Source of the DNA: Flavobacteriales bacterium
GTDB taxonomy: Bacteria; Bacteroidota; Bacteroidia; Flavobacteriales_C; GCA-002722245
NCBI GenBank assembly: GCA_947444925.1
Contig: CANFBW010000012.1
Location: 1 to 64,000, forward strand
Direction of reading: 5' to 3'
DNA length: 64,000 nt
Notes under the pieces: generated by a model
What the model was told of the DNA's origin: nothing
Database searches by the model: none
The model's input: only the letters and a program-made list of their open reading frames with translations
Shown here: one piece after another, positions 41,584-51,025 of the stretch
Position numbering within the stretch: position 1 is the stretch's first letter
Layout: the number at the start of each line of letters is the position of its first letter
Translations under genes and position numbers: made by a program

Positions 41584-42386
41584 GCAATAGGTTTAGGTTT
41601 GTGATTAGATAATTGAAAGCGATATTTTCTTTCATTTTTGTGCAATGATAAGTACTGCATCTTTAGTTGGCAAGAAAAAACAAATAAATATTTTTATTTA
41701 AGTACCTGTTAATCAGTTATTTAAGTGTAATTTATTTGCGCTTTATAAGCAATTTGCACTTTAGCTAAAGAGTTGATACGTAACACTTTTGACATGTGCC
41801 TCTATGTTTTCTTTTACACGTAAGAAACAATTATTGCATTATGAATGGAAACATTAGTAGGAAATGGATGTGTTTGTGTAAGATGCGAAGAAGGGGGGGG
41901 GTGTGTAGAAAGTTAAGTTTTCTGTCTTTTTATTGAGTGTCGTTCTATTGATTTTTTCTACGCTAAAAATTGATCAGCATAATCTTATTGGTGCAAAATC
42001 ATAAATGCCAGCCATCATTGGATCTGGCAATAGGTTAGCTGTTAACTTGTCCTTGTACGGAGTTAACAAGGGGTAGCGCGTTTGATGTTGTGTAGATATT
42101 TTTTAGCACGCGCGGCTTCGTCAGTTAATTTTAGAGGACTGTTTTCATTTTGTTGCTTATGTAGCAATACATGTGCATAACCATCAAATTAAATAATATT
42201 TTTGGGAATTTGGCGGGTCGTTGAAATTCAAATAATTGGGTATGCTCCTTTGGCAACGACAAGGAGCTTAATTTAAGTAGCATAACTTCTTTCATTAATT
42301 GCCATGGTATCGGTTCGATTTTTTTAATTTGCTCTCGATCAATAGATCGTTAGCTTTTGTTGCTGCAATGCCTCTGCTATCAATGC
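41584..42386. other. Long intergenic region (803 nt) without a clear gene
   Basis: Between xylA and the second metalloprotease gene, both on the minus strand. It includes a run of nine G at about 41893 and several short frames. One minus-strand stretch near 42070-42190 reads like protein for about 40 residues (HKQQNENSPLKLTDEAARAK) but is bounded by stops, so it may be a relic or chance. It also must hold the protease promoter. No supported gene, RNA or repeat. Confidence 0.35.
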
Positions 42387-43745
42387 TTAAATGTATTGAT
42401 TGATGATGTTTTCGAAGAGCTCTTGTTTTCCGCTTTTTAATAAAGGTTCTGGACTATTGGCGGCAATGTTTCTTAAGTCCTCAAAATTCAACTCTCCTTT
42501 TTCAAATCGGGCGCCATCGCCTCTGTCAAATGAAGCATATCTGTCGCTTCGCATTTTTTTGTAATCAGAATCTTCCAATATGTTGTTGGCGACCAGCAAT
42601 GCTCGGGCAAATATGTCCATACCTCCAATGTGAGCAATGAATAGGTCGTTTAAGTCTGTTGAATTTCGTTGTGTTTTCGCATTAAAATTGATTCCGCCAC
42701 CTTGAATCCCTCCATTTTCTAACAGTATCAGCATGGCTTCCGTGACCTCGCCGATATTGTTAGGGAATTGATTCGTGTCCCATCCATTTTGATAGTCGCC
42801 TCTGTTTGCATTTATGCTGCCTAATAAACAATGATCAGCCGCTATTTGTAATTCATGAGAGAAGGTATGTGAAGCCAACGTAGCATGGTTTGCCTCAATA
42901 TTTAGTTTGAAGTCATTTAGTAAATTGAATTCTCTCAAAAACCCAATCACTGTTGCGCTATCAAAGTCATATTGGTGTTTAGATGGCGCCATTGGTTTTG
43001 GTTCAATAAGAAAAGACCCTTCAAAACCAATGCTTCTTCCATAGTCTCTAGCCATTTGTAAAAAACGAGCCATGTGTTCAAGTTCTCGCTTGGTATTTGT
43101 GTTCAAAAGCGACATGTATCCTTCTCTGCCGCCCCAAAAAACATAGTTTTTCCCACCCAAAGCGACTGTGGCGTCAAGCGCTGCTTTTACTTGCGCAGCG
43201 GCAAAAGACAGCACTGAAAAATCGGGATTTGTTGAAGCGCCATTCATATAGCGCGGATTTGAAAAGCAGTTGGCGGTTCCCCACAACAATTTAATTCCAG
43301 AAGCGGCCTGTTTTTGTTTAGCGTACTCCACCATTGTTGCTAAATTTTTTTCTGACTCAGAAACTGATTTTCCTTCTGGTGCTAAGTCAAAGTCGTGCCA
43401 GCAATAATACGGAACACCCAGTTTTGTCATAAATTCAAATGCAGCATCCATTTTGTTTTTTGCCATTTGAATTGGATTTCCTTTTTGCGTCCAGGGAAAT
43501 TGTTTGGTGGCACAACCAAAAGAATCTCCACCTGCTTCACATAATGTTTGCCAGTAAGCTACTGAAAAACGCAAATGTTCTCTCATTGTTTTTCCAGCAA
43601 CTACTCTGTTTGCATAGTAGTATTTAAAAGCCAATGGATTTCTTGAATCTTTGCCTTCGTAATGAATTTGATTGACTCCAGGGAAATATTCGTTGTCGCC
43701 AAGAATTACTCTAGAGGATCTTGTTTTAGTTTTAGTAAGTGGCAT
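42387..43745 (-). CDS. xylA: Xylose isomerase
   Basis: 452 residues, typical of class II xylose isomerases. Converts D-xylose to D-xylulose (and glucose to fructose) in the cytoplasm with two divalent metals. Motifs: [13 protein letters not shown] with the catalytic His, [15 protein letters not shown] and [11 protein letters not shown] (metal-binding Glu and His), then [10 protein letters not shown]. No xylulokinase, transporter or regulator gene is adjacent, so it stands alone here. The start at 43745 fits family N-termini; the region upstream is non-coding. Confidence 0.97.
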   Translation of the reverse strand: MPLTKTKTRSSRVILGDNEYFPGVNQIHYEGKDSRNPLAFKYYYANRVVAGKTMREHLRFSVAYWQTLCEAGGDSFGCATKQFPWTQKGNPIQMAKNKMDAAFEFMTKLGVPYYCWHDFDLAPEGKSVSESEKNLATMVEYAKQKQAASGIKLLWGTANCFSNPRYMNGASTNPDFSVLSFAAAQVKAALDATVALGGKNYVFWGGREGYMSLLNTNTKRELEHMARFLQMARDYGRSIGFEGSFLIEPKPMAPSKHQYDFDSATVIGFLREFNLLNDFKLNIEANHATLASHTFSHELQIAADHCLLGSINANRGDYQNGWDTNQFPNNIGEVTEAMLILLENGGIQGGGINFNAKTQRNSTDLNDLFIAHIGGMDIFARALLVANNILEDSDYKKMRSDRYASFDRGDGARFEKGELNFEDLRNIAANSPEPLLKSGKQELFENIINQYI

Positions 43746-44236
43746 AAAGAAACAATTATAGACTTAGAGAATTAGGTTTAGGCTTAAAGTTTAGGTTCTT
43801 GCTCGATTGCTATAAAAAACTGAGAGTCGTTGTTTCGGTATTTTTTTGTAATAATAAGCACTGATTTTTAGCTTATCAAAGAAAAACGAATATTTTTTAC
43901 ATCTAAATTACTGCTTGTCAGTTAGTTGCGGTGCTTTGGTTTGCGGGTACGTAACATGAATGCGAAGTTTAAAAACAGCGTCAAATATGATTTTTTTTGA
44001 CTTAATTTCAAGTTGTTTTTACGTCTAAGAAACAAGTGGCGCCACATTAAAAAATAATACGAGTGAAATTTGGGGAATCAGCATGTTGCATGCAAAAAAA
44101 GATGCTGAAAAATTGAGGAAATAGATTGTTTTGCTATGATAATTGTTTGTTCCTTAAACGAAAATGGAGAAATTATTCAGTTTTAAGGTGAAAGAGTAAA
44201 TGCAATGTTGTTTGCTTGAAGTATTAGAATTGTTTA
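43746..44236. other. Intergenic region (491 nt) upstream of xylA
   Basis: AT-rich region between xylA and an outer-membrane protein gene, both on the minus strand. It should hold the xylA promoter. The only notable motif is a perfect 10-bp palindrome GTGGCGCCAC at 44036-44045, whose core also occurs between nrtA and nrtB. No gene seen. Confidence 0.35.
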
Positions 44237-45121
44237 TTAATTAGGAATTCTCCAAGAGACTCCAGCAGAAACAAAATAATTGGGTGAAATTTCACTTATT
44301 CCAATTCCGCCTTCTAAATCGAGTTGCAAGTTGCTTTGCAATAAATAGACAAAACCAGCATCGCAGCGAAAATCGTTGGTGAAATTGCCATTGGCACTGG
44401 CGACTCCATTTTCAATGAAAAACCCATAAATTTCGCCATAGACGGAAAGTGGACCTGCAATTTTTTGAGTCAAAGAAACAGCATAAAAATAACTCACGTT
44501 GGCGGAATATCCTCCCCAGTCTGGACCAAAATTGTATTCTAATTCGGTGTTTTTCCCCAATTCATGTTCGCACAAGAGGCGCAGTGTTCCTCCTGTATAA
44601 TTGGGTCTGAAGTCTTTTCTGCCAAAGTAAGGCAGATAAATTTCGGCCATCAAACTAATTTTAGGCAAAAAAACAGATCCTTTATACAAAAACTTTTTTC
44701 CGCCAAAAGAGAGACCAGAAAACCCGTTAAGTTTATTGATTAAGGTGTCTCTTCTGTAAGATTTATTGCTGAGGTAGTCAAAGTTAACGCGCAAATCCAT
44801 GCCGCTTCCAATGCCATATTTTAGTAACAATGAATTGTAAGCGATATTTTCTTCTTTAATAATTCCGCTTCTGTCCACCTCAAAAGAAAATCCACTTTCT
44901 ACTTGAAAGTGTTTGTAGGGAACTATTTCGGCAGTTTCAGTTTGGTGGGGTCGATCTGTAAAAATATCAACGTTATTCGAACGGATGTCTTTAGAAGGGA
45001 AGTAGTACTTCAGTACGTCGTTATAATCTTTTTTAGAGATGGTGACAGTGGTGTCGTTTTGCGCATGCAATACTGCAGAGGAGAGTGTTAGCGCCACGAG
45101 TGCATAAAAACGATTGAACAT
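44237..45121 (-). CDS. Outer-membrane transporter-like beta-barrel protein (phenol MetA-type family)
   Basis: 294 residues. Signal peptide 1-20 (SSAVLHAQ). The stretch VDIFTDRPHQTETAEIVPYKHFQVESGF is the hallmark of the widespread family labelled 'MetA pathway of phenol degradation / transporter', here split as FTDRPHQTE and HFQVESGF. The rest is a series of amphipathic strands ending in an aromatic-rich strand (SAGVSWRIPN). Probably an outer-membrane barrel. Cargo unknown; no informative neighbours. Confidence 0.72.
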   Translation of the reverse strand: MFNRFYALVALTLSSAVLHAQNDTTVTISKKDYNDVLKYYFPSKDIRSNNVDIFTDRPHQTETAEIVPYKHFQVESGFSFEVDRSGIIKEENIAYNSLLLKYGIGSGMDLRVNFDYLSNKSYRRDTLINKLNGFSGLSFGGKKFLYKGSVFLPKISLMAEIYLPYFGRKDFRPNYTGGTLRLLCEHELGKNTELEYNFGPDWGGYSANVSYFYAVSLTQKIAGPLSVYGEIYGFFIENGVASANGNFTNDFRCDAGFVYLLQSNLQLDLEGGIGISEISPNYFVSAGVSWRIPN

Positions 45122-45410
45122 TATTTTTATTTTATGATTTGTCGCAAGATAAAATAATTTATTAAGTACTAGATTGCCTTCAAGTTATAAAATCAATAGT
45201 TGTGGTATGCTTGCTAGTAAAGTACTATAGCAGGACGCTAAGAATGATAGAAAAAAAAATATACTAATGGGTATAATTGCGAATAATTATCGTTGTTTTT
45301 AAAGGTATTTCTTTATCAAGTGGGATCTGACTAAGAATTTAGTACATATTGTCACTCAATAAAGAAGCTGCATTTTACTTTAAATGCAAGCCGTTTGGGT
45401 GAAGTTTCAT
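45122..45410. other. Intergenic region (289 nt)
   Basis: AT-rich sequence between two minus-strand genes; it should contain the promoter of the outer-membrane protein gene. I see no terminator, RNA or small gene. Confidence 0.3.
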
Positions 45411-46973
45411 TTAAAACAAAGAATTCTTTTTTCGTCTTGTTGCGCTTCTTTTAGGACTTCCAAACAACACGCCAAACAAACCTCTTGTCAGCTCTCTTAC
45501 TATGGTTTTGGTGATGCTGCTGCCGGCAACCGCTTTTATGGTGTCGCTGATACTAGAGGAAGTTTCATTTGGTTTTTCCTCTACTATTTTTTCTTCTTGT
45601 TCGGGCATTTCTTCTTGCGCCGCGGAGAGTTTTCCTTTCAGAATTTCATAGGCGCTTTGTCGGTCGATGACCTCGTTGTATTCACTTGCAATAGCAGAAG
45701 CTGCAATGATTTCGTCTTGCTCTTTTGAGCTGAGCACGTCCATGCGCGATTGTGGTGCGCACATCATCGTGTGCACCAGTGGAGTAGGAATTCCTTTTTC
45801 GCTAAGCACCGTTACCAATGCTTCACCAATTCCGAGTTCAGTAATCAGTTCGTCGGTTTTGTAGAAGTCGCTTGACGGAAAATTTTCGGCAACCAGTTTG
45901 ATGTCTTTTCGGTCTTTTGCTGTAAAGGCGCGTAGTGCATGTTGTACTTTGGCGCCGAGTTGACTCAAAATAACATCTGGAATATCGGCGGGTGATTGCG
46001 TACAAAAGAAAATGCCAACACCTTTGCTTCGAATCAGCTTGATGATGGTTTCCAATTGCTGCATTAAACTTTTTGACGCTTCTTTAAATATCAAGTGCGC
46101 TTCGTCGATGAAGATCACCAACTTGGGTTCGCCCTTGTCGCCAATTTCGGGAAACTTGTTGTAGATCTCCGCCAGTAAGCAAAGCATAAAGGTGGAGAAC
46201 AATTTCGGACGGTCTTGAATATCTGTCAAACGCAAGATATTGATGAAAGCGACACCTCTATCGTCTTTTTGCAAAAGATCTTCCACCTCAAAAGATTTTT
46301 CACCAAAAAACTGATCGCCCCCTTGCATTTCAAGCTCAAGTAATTTACGCATGATCACGCCTGATGAAGCAGTAGAAATGGCACCGTAGCTTTCGCTGAT
46401 TTCTTTTTTGCCATCACCATCAGTAAGGTGTTGCAACGCAGCGCGAAAATCTTTGATGTCGAGAAGTGGTAACTTTTTGTCGTCGCAGTATTTAAAAATA
46501 ATAGCAACAGCGCCTTCTTGACTTTCGTTGAGCTCCAATACTTTTGAAAAAAGAACAGGTCCGAATTCCGAAATAGTGGCACGCATGCGTACGCCCCTCT
46601 CTTTTGAAATCGTCATGAGTTCTGTAGGATATTCACGGGGCGACCATGCGGCGCCAATGCTATCCATTCGCTCTTTAATTTTTGAATTGTCACTACCTGC
46701 TTTTGAAATCCCACTAATGTCACCTTTGATGTCCATCAACAAAACATTCACGCCTTGTTCTGACAGTGCTTCGGCAATGCGCTGAATGGATTTTGTTTTT
46801 CCAGTGCCGGTTGCGCCAGCAATTAGTCCGTGGCGATTGATCGTAGAAAGTGGTATTTTGACTTGCAGACCTTTAATATTTTTTTTGTCAAAGGCAGCAC
46901 CACCTACTAAAATACTTTTGCCTGAAAATTGGAAGGCGGTGCTAATTTCTTCTGTAAATTGTTCAATGCTCAT
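45411..46973 (-). CDS. HerA-like ATPase, DUF853/YjgR family
   Basis: 520 residues. HerA/FtsK-type P-loop ATPase: Walker A GATGTGKT (53-60), then LLMDIKGDISG, RGVAFINILRL, Walker B LVIFIDEAHLIF, and FFCTQSPADIPD with the sensor region. This matches the DUF853 family of cytoplasmic HerA-like proteins, whose job is unsettled. The C-terminus from about 440 is Glu/Lys-rich and ends in a basic patch (KRSATRRKKNSLF), which could bind nucleic acid. No NurA-like partner is next to it. It is 17 nt past the stop of the membrane protein gene upstream, so the two are probably co-transcribed. Confidence 0.85.
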   Translation of the reverse strand: MSIEQFTEEISTAFQFSGKSILVGGAAFDKKNIKGLQVKIPLSTINRHGLIAGATGTGKTKSIQRIAEALSEQGVNVLLMDIKGDISGISKAGSDNSKIKERMDSIGAAWSPREYPTELMTISKERGVRMRATISEFGPVLFSKVLELNESQEGAVAIIFKYCDDKKLPLLDIKDFRAALQHLTDGDGKKEISESYGAISTASSGVIMRKLLELEMQGGDQFFGEKSFEVEDLLQKDDRGVAFINILRLTDIQDRPKLFSTFMLCLLAEIYNKFPEIGDKGEPKLVIFIDEAHLIFKEASKSLMQQLETIIKLIRSKGVGIFFCTQSPADIPDVILSQLGAKVQHALRAFTAKDRKDIKLVAENFPSSDFYKTDELITELGIGEALVTVLSEKGIPTPLVHTMMCAPQSRMDVLSSKEQDEIIAASAIASEYNEVIDRQSAYEILKGKLSAAQEEMPEQEEKIVEEKPNETSSSISDTIKAVAGSSITKTIVRELTRGLFGVLFGSPKRSATRRKKNSLF

Positions 46974-46990
46974 GTAGAAAAGTATAAGTT

Positions 46991-47419
46991 TTATTCAGAA
47001 ATGGTGGCGTCAGCAAATTCTTTTCTGGCCTTCCTTTTGTCAATGTATTCAAAAGCGCGGCGGGTAAGAAAAAGGGCTGTGAGTCCCATTGCGGCACAAA
47101 TGTAGAGATAGCCCCATTCAAAAATATTAAAGATCAATGAAATAATAAAATAGATGTTTACGTGCAATACGATGCCCAGTAGCAATTGCAAATACAAGCG
47201 CGTTTTAAAACTTTTTTCAGTAATTAAGCGTTCTTCTTCAAGCTCATTTTGGGTGTTAAGGTCTTTAGCGATAGCAAATTGAATTGCAAAATGGCGTTTA
47301 ATTTTCTTGTAAACACGGAAGCTGATCGACGTCAAAATAAAATAACCAAGGGCAACGACAATAGCAAGCCCAATGAGCCACCACAAATTGCTGCGATCCG
47401 TAGTTAGTGTCAAATACAT
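46991..47419 (-). CDS. Small membrane protein, function unknown
   Basis: 142 residues with one N-terminal membrane helix (LWWLIGLAIVVALGYFIL), a charged middle part of about 45 residues (KDLNTQNELEEERLITEK), and two further helices (about 75-118). Highly charged C-terminus (DKRKARKEFADATISE). No family recognised. It sits just upstream of the HerA-like ATPase gene on the same strand. Confidence 0.75.
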   Translation of the reverse strand: MYLTLTTDRSNLWWLIGLAIVVALGYFILTSISFRVYKKIKRHFAIQFAIAKDLNTQNELEEERLITEKSFKTRLYLQLLLGIVLHVNIYFIISLIFNIFEWGYLYICAAMGLTALFLTRRAFEYIDKRKARKEFADATISE

Positions 47420-47528
47420 CTTTCCTAAATCAATTTTAATAGTAACTTAAACTATAATATAGCGGGAAGATACTGAAAATTGAAAAAAAAAATCGAATTT
47501 CATATAGACGAACATTTAAAAACACACG

Positions 47529-49019
47529 ATGTTAACAAAAGACATACAAACAATATTGATTGCAAATCGTGGCGAAATAGCGCTGCGTGTGATTCGCTCT
47601 GCAAAGGAGATGGGTATTCGCACGGTAGCCATTTATTCTGATGTTGATAAAAATATGCCTTTTGTGAAATTGGCCGACAGGGCTGTGGCTATTGGTGGAC
47701 AAACATCAAGGGAATCTTATCTCGATATTGATAAAATTATAAAAGTATGCAAAGAGCAGCAAGTAGATGCGGTGCATCCAGGCTACGGTTTTTTGTCGGA
47801 AAACCCAATTTTTGCTGAGCGATTGGAGGCGGAGAACATTAGACTGATAGGGCCTTCAGCTCATTCAATGAAAATAATGGGCGATAAATTGTCGTCAAAA
47901 GATGCGGTGCGCGAATTTGCAGTGCCTGTAATTCCGGGTTCAGCTGGTGCAATTAGCGACTACAAAGCGCTCTTGGAAATCGCACAAAAAATTGGTTATC
48001 CACTGTTGATCAAAGCATCGGCAGGCGGTGGCGGAAAAGGGATGCGCGTGGTTTCTAGTGACGACGAATTGCAGTCGTCTTTTGAACGAGCTACGAGTGA
48101 GGCGGAGGCGTCGTTTGGCAATGGTGCTGTTTTCGTTGAAAAGTATGTCATCAATCCAAAGCACATTGAGTTTCAAATAATGGCCGATATGCATGGCAAT
48201 GTATTGCATTTGTTTGAGCGCGATTGTTCGGTGCAGCGTCGACACCAAAAGGTAGTGGAGGAAGCACCATCACTGATTTTGAATGCTGATTTGCGACAAA
48301 AAATGGGAGCATGTGCGGTGAATGTAGCGAAGTCATGCAATTATGTGGGAGCAGGAACAGTTGAGTTTATTGTGGATGAACAAAAGAATTTTTACTTCCT
48401 TGAAATGAATACCCGCTTGCAAGTAGAGCATCCGGTGACGGAAATGATTACAGGTTTGGATTTGGTGAAGGAGCAAATTAAGGTCGCGCGAGGGGAAGCG
48501 CTTTCTTTCAAACAAAGTGATTTAACTATAAATGGGCATGCCATTGAGGTTCGCGTATATGCTGAAGATGTGGCCAATGACTTTGCGCCAGATAGCGGCA
48601 CTTTGAAGCATTATCGTGTTCCCAATGGATCAGGTGTGCGCGTTGACGATGGTTTTGAGCAGGGTGGTGAAGTATCTGTGTTTTACGATTCAATGATTGC
48701 CAAATTGATTACGCATGGCACCACACGTGCTGAAGCTATTGCAAAAATGAAATTGGCCATCACCGAATACCGCGTCAGCGGTGTGAAAACTACCTTGGGT
48801 TTTGCACTCATGGTGCTTGATCATGACGACTTTGTAAGTGGGCGCTACGGCACTTCTTTTATTGCCAATAATTTCACCAAGGATTCAATGGAAAGTGCTG
48901 AAAATAGAGATGTTGTAGCATTGTTTGCCGCCTTATGGCAACAAAAAAATACGGTCGAGGTAAAAAAATATTCGACTTTGACAGACCAAAATGCGTGGCA
49001 GCAACGTAGTCGTGAATAA
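47529..49019 (+). CDS. accC: Biotin carboxylase subunit of acetyl-CoA (or related acyl-CoA) carboxylase
   Basis: 496 residues. ATP-grasp enzyme that carboxylates biotin: ILIANRGEIALRVIRSA at the N-terminus, HPGYGFLSEN, KASAGGGGKGMR, CSVQRRHQKVVEEAPS and LEMNTRLQVEHPVTE. About 45 residues longer than E. coli AccC, the extra lying at the C-terminus. No biotin carrier (accB) or carboxyltransferase gene is adjacent, so it could serve acetyl-CoA or propionyl-CoA carboxylase; the sequence alone does not decide. Confidence 0.93.
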   Translation: MLTKDIQTILIANRGEIALRVIRSAKEMGIRTVAIYSDVDKNMPFVKLADRAVAIGGQTSRESYLDIDKIIKVCKEQQVDAVHPGYGFLSENPIFAERLEAENIRLIGPSAHSMKIMGDKLSSKDAVREFAVPVIPGSAGAISDYKALLEIAQKIGYPLLIKASAGGGGKGMRVVSSDDELQSSFERATSEAEASFGNGAVFVEKYVINPKHIEFQIMADMHGNVLHLFERDCSVQRRHQKVVEEAPSLILNADLRQKMGACAVNVAKSCNYVGAGTVEFIVDEQKNFYFLEMNTRLQVEHPVTEMITGLDLVKEQIKVARGEALSFKQSDLTINGHAIEVRVYAEDVANDFAPDSGTLKHYRVPNGSGVRVDDGFEQGGEVSVFYDSMIAKLITHGTTRAEAIAKMKLAITEYRVSGVKTTLGFALMVLDHDDFVSGRYGTSFIANNFTKDSMESAENRDVVALFAALWQQKNTVEVKKYSTLTDQNAWQQRSRE

Positions 49020-49063
49020 TAGGAGTTGCACGGTGTTTGCTTGAGCTAGTTGAATCAAAGTGT

Positions 49064-49666
49064 ATGCGTTGTAAAATGATTTTAGTGGTGATGACGTTTA
49101 TCGGCATTTTTGCCGCTGGCTCTTGCTTTGGCCAGATCATGGGTGAAAACGGATACATGCAATGGGAAATTCGCTCTGGTGACACCGTGTTGGTGACCTA
49201 TCTTAAAGAAATTCACATTCGTATTGCTAAAAAAGGTGCGCTTAAAATTAAGCCTCAATACCGCGAATATTTGCGCTTGCAAAGATATGTGAAGAAGGTG
49301 TATCCATATGCGCTTTTGGCTGCGAGTAAATTGAAAGAATACCAAGTTGAGTTAGATGCTTCAACATCAGATTCAGAGCGCCGACGCGTTATGAAGAAGG
49401 TTGAAAAAGCTTTGGTTGACAAATACGGCGCTGAAATGAAGAACTTAACCATCAATCAGGGACAAATTCTGCTGAAACTCATCGATCGAGAAACAGGGCG
49501 CTCGTCGTACGAACTGCTCAGCGAAATGCGCGGCGCTTTTCCGGCTGTGATTTGGCAGGGTTTGGCTTCCATCTTTGGACAGAATTTAAAAAGCACATTT
49601 GATGCGAAGGGCGAGGACAAAGACATTGAGGAAATCATTTTGAAGATTCAGCGTGGTTTGATTTAA
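49064..49666 (+). CDS. DUF4294-family exported protein
   Basis: 200 residues from ATG 49064, chosen because it gives a normal signal peptide (MRCKMILVVMTFIGIFAAGS, then CFGQ). The mature part (YLKEIHIRIAKKG, LRLQRYVKKVYPYALLAASKL, LTINQGQILLKLIDRETGRS, AFPAVIWQGLASIFGQNLKS) fits the Bacteroidota family DUF4294, of unknown function. It is charged, mostly helical and probably periplasmic. It starts 44 nt after accC and may be co-transcribed. Confidence 0.8.
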   Translation: MRCKMILVVMTFIGIFAAGSCFGQIMGENGYMQWEIRSGDTVLVTYLKEIHIRIAKKGALKIKPQYREYLRLQRYVKKVYPYALLAASKLKEYQVELDASTSDSERRRVMKKVEKALVDKYGAEMKNLTINQGQILLKLIDRETGRSSYELLSEMRGAFPAVIWQGLASIFGQNLKSTFDAKGEDKDIEEIILKIQRGLI

Positions 49667-49745
49667 GGATTAATTGCGCCAAGTTTTTAACAACATTCTA
49701 TTAGAGGAAGATAAATTTATATTTTAGCGCCATAAATAAAAAAAG

Positions 49746-50945
49746 ATGGCTAAAATTTTAATTATCGGAGCGGGAGGCGTAAGTAACGTTGTTACTAAAA
49801 AGTGTGCCCGCATGACTGACGTTTTTACGGAAATTGTATTGGCGAGCAGAACAAAATCTAAATGCGACGCAATTGCTGCTGAAATTGGCGGTAACCGTAT
49901 TAAAACAGAACAAGTTGACGCCGATTACGCTGAAAATGTAATTGCCCTGATTCAAAAATACACTCCAGATATCGTTTTGAATATAGCGCTTCCTTACCAG
50001 GATTTGGCGATCATGGATGCTTGTTTGGCTACAAAAACACATTATTTGGATACGGCCAATTACGAACCTAAAGACGTGGCTAAGTTCGAATACAGCTGGC
50101 AGTGGGCTTATAAAAAGCGTTTTGAAGATGCTGGTATCATGGCTCTTTTGGGTTGTGGTTTTGACCCAGGGGTAACAGGTGTTTTTACAGCCTATGCTGC
50201 AAAACATTATTTTGATGAAATTCACTATTTAGATATTATCGACTGCAATGCAGGTGATCACGGTAAAGCTTTTGCAACAAACTTTAATCCTGAAATCAAT
50301 ATTCGTGAAATCACACAGAGGGGAAAATATTGGGAGAATGGAGAGTGGAAAGAAACTGATCCACTAACGGTGCACAAAGCGGTGAATTACCCAGAAGTTG
50401 GTCCGAAAGAAAGTTACTTGCTCTTTCATGAAGAGTTGGAATCGTTGGTGAAAAATTTCCCTACTTTGAAAAGAGCACGTTTCTGGATGACTTTTGGTCA
50501 AGAATACCTTACGCATTTGCGCGTGATGGAAAACATTGGAATTACGAGCATTAAGCCCATCAAATTTCAAGGTCACGATATAGTGCCTATTGAATTTTTA
50601 AAAGCCTTGTTGCCTGAGCCAGGATCATTGGGTGAAAACTACACGGGTCAAACTTCTATCGGTTGTCAAATTCGTGGCGTGAAAGACGGCAAAGAAGCGA
50701 CGTACTTTATTTGGAACAATTGCAAACATCAAGATGCATACAATGACGTTCAAGGGCAAGGTGTTGCTTATACTACAGGTGTTCCTGCAATGATTGGAGC
50801 CTTGTTGATGGCTACCGGAAAATGGATGAAACCAGGGGTGTGGAACGTAGAAGATTTCAATCCAGATCCTTTCTTGGAGGTTTTGGGACAATACGGTTTG
50901 CCTTGGCACGAAGCGGTGAATCAGCCCTTGGAATTTGAAAAATAG
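49746..50945 (+). CDS. Carboxynorspermidine/carboxyspermidine dehydrogenase (saccharopine dehydrogenase family)
   Basis: 399 residues. Rossmann N-terminus ILIIGAGGVSNVV, then NIALPYQDLAIMDACL, HYLDTANYEP and LLGCGFDPGVTG, all typical of the carboxynorspermidine-dehydrogenase group rather than lysine-pathway saccharopine dehydrogenases. It condenses putrescine (or diaminopropane) with aspartate semialdehyde using NADPH, giving carboxyspermidine (or carboxynorspermidine). The next gene, nspC, decarboxylates that product, which strongly supports the call. Confidence 0.93.
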   Translation: MAKILIIGAGGVSNVVTKKCARMTDVFTEIVLASRTKSKCDAIAAEIGGNRIKTEQVDADYAENVIALIQKYTPDIVLNIALPYQDLAIMDACLATKTHYLDTANYEPKDVAKFEYSWQWAYKKRFEDAGIMALLGCGFDPGVTGVFTAYAAKHYFDEIHYLDIIDCNAGDHGKAFATNFNPEINIREITQRGKYWENGEWKETDPLTVHKAVNYPEVGPKESYLLFHEELESLVKNFPTLKRARFWMTFGQEYLTHLRVMENIGITSIKPIKFQGHDIVPIEFLKALLPEPGSLGENYTGQTSIGCQIRGVKDGKEATYFIWNNCKHQDAYNDVQGQGVAYTTGVPAMIGALLMATGKWMKPGVWNVEDFNPDPFLEVLGQYGLPWHEAVNQPLEFEK

Positions 50946-51025
50946 AATTCAGGATGTAAGCTGCGCAATGAGCAATTGCGCGGATTTACGTGGAATTTGA
51001 GTAGTATAACTTTAAGTATTGAACA

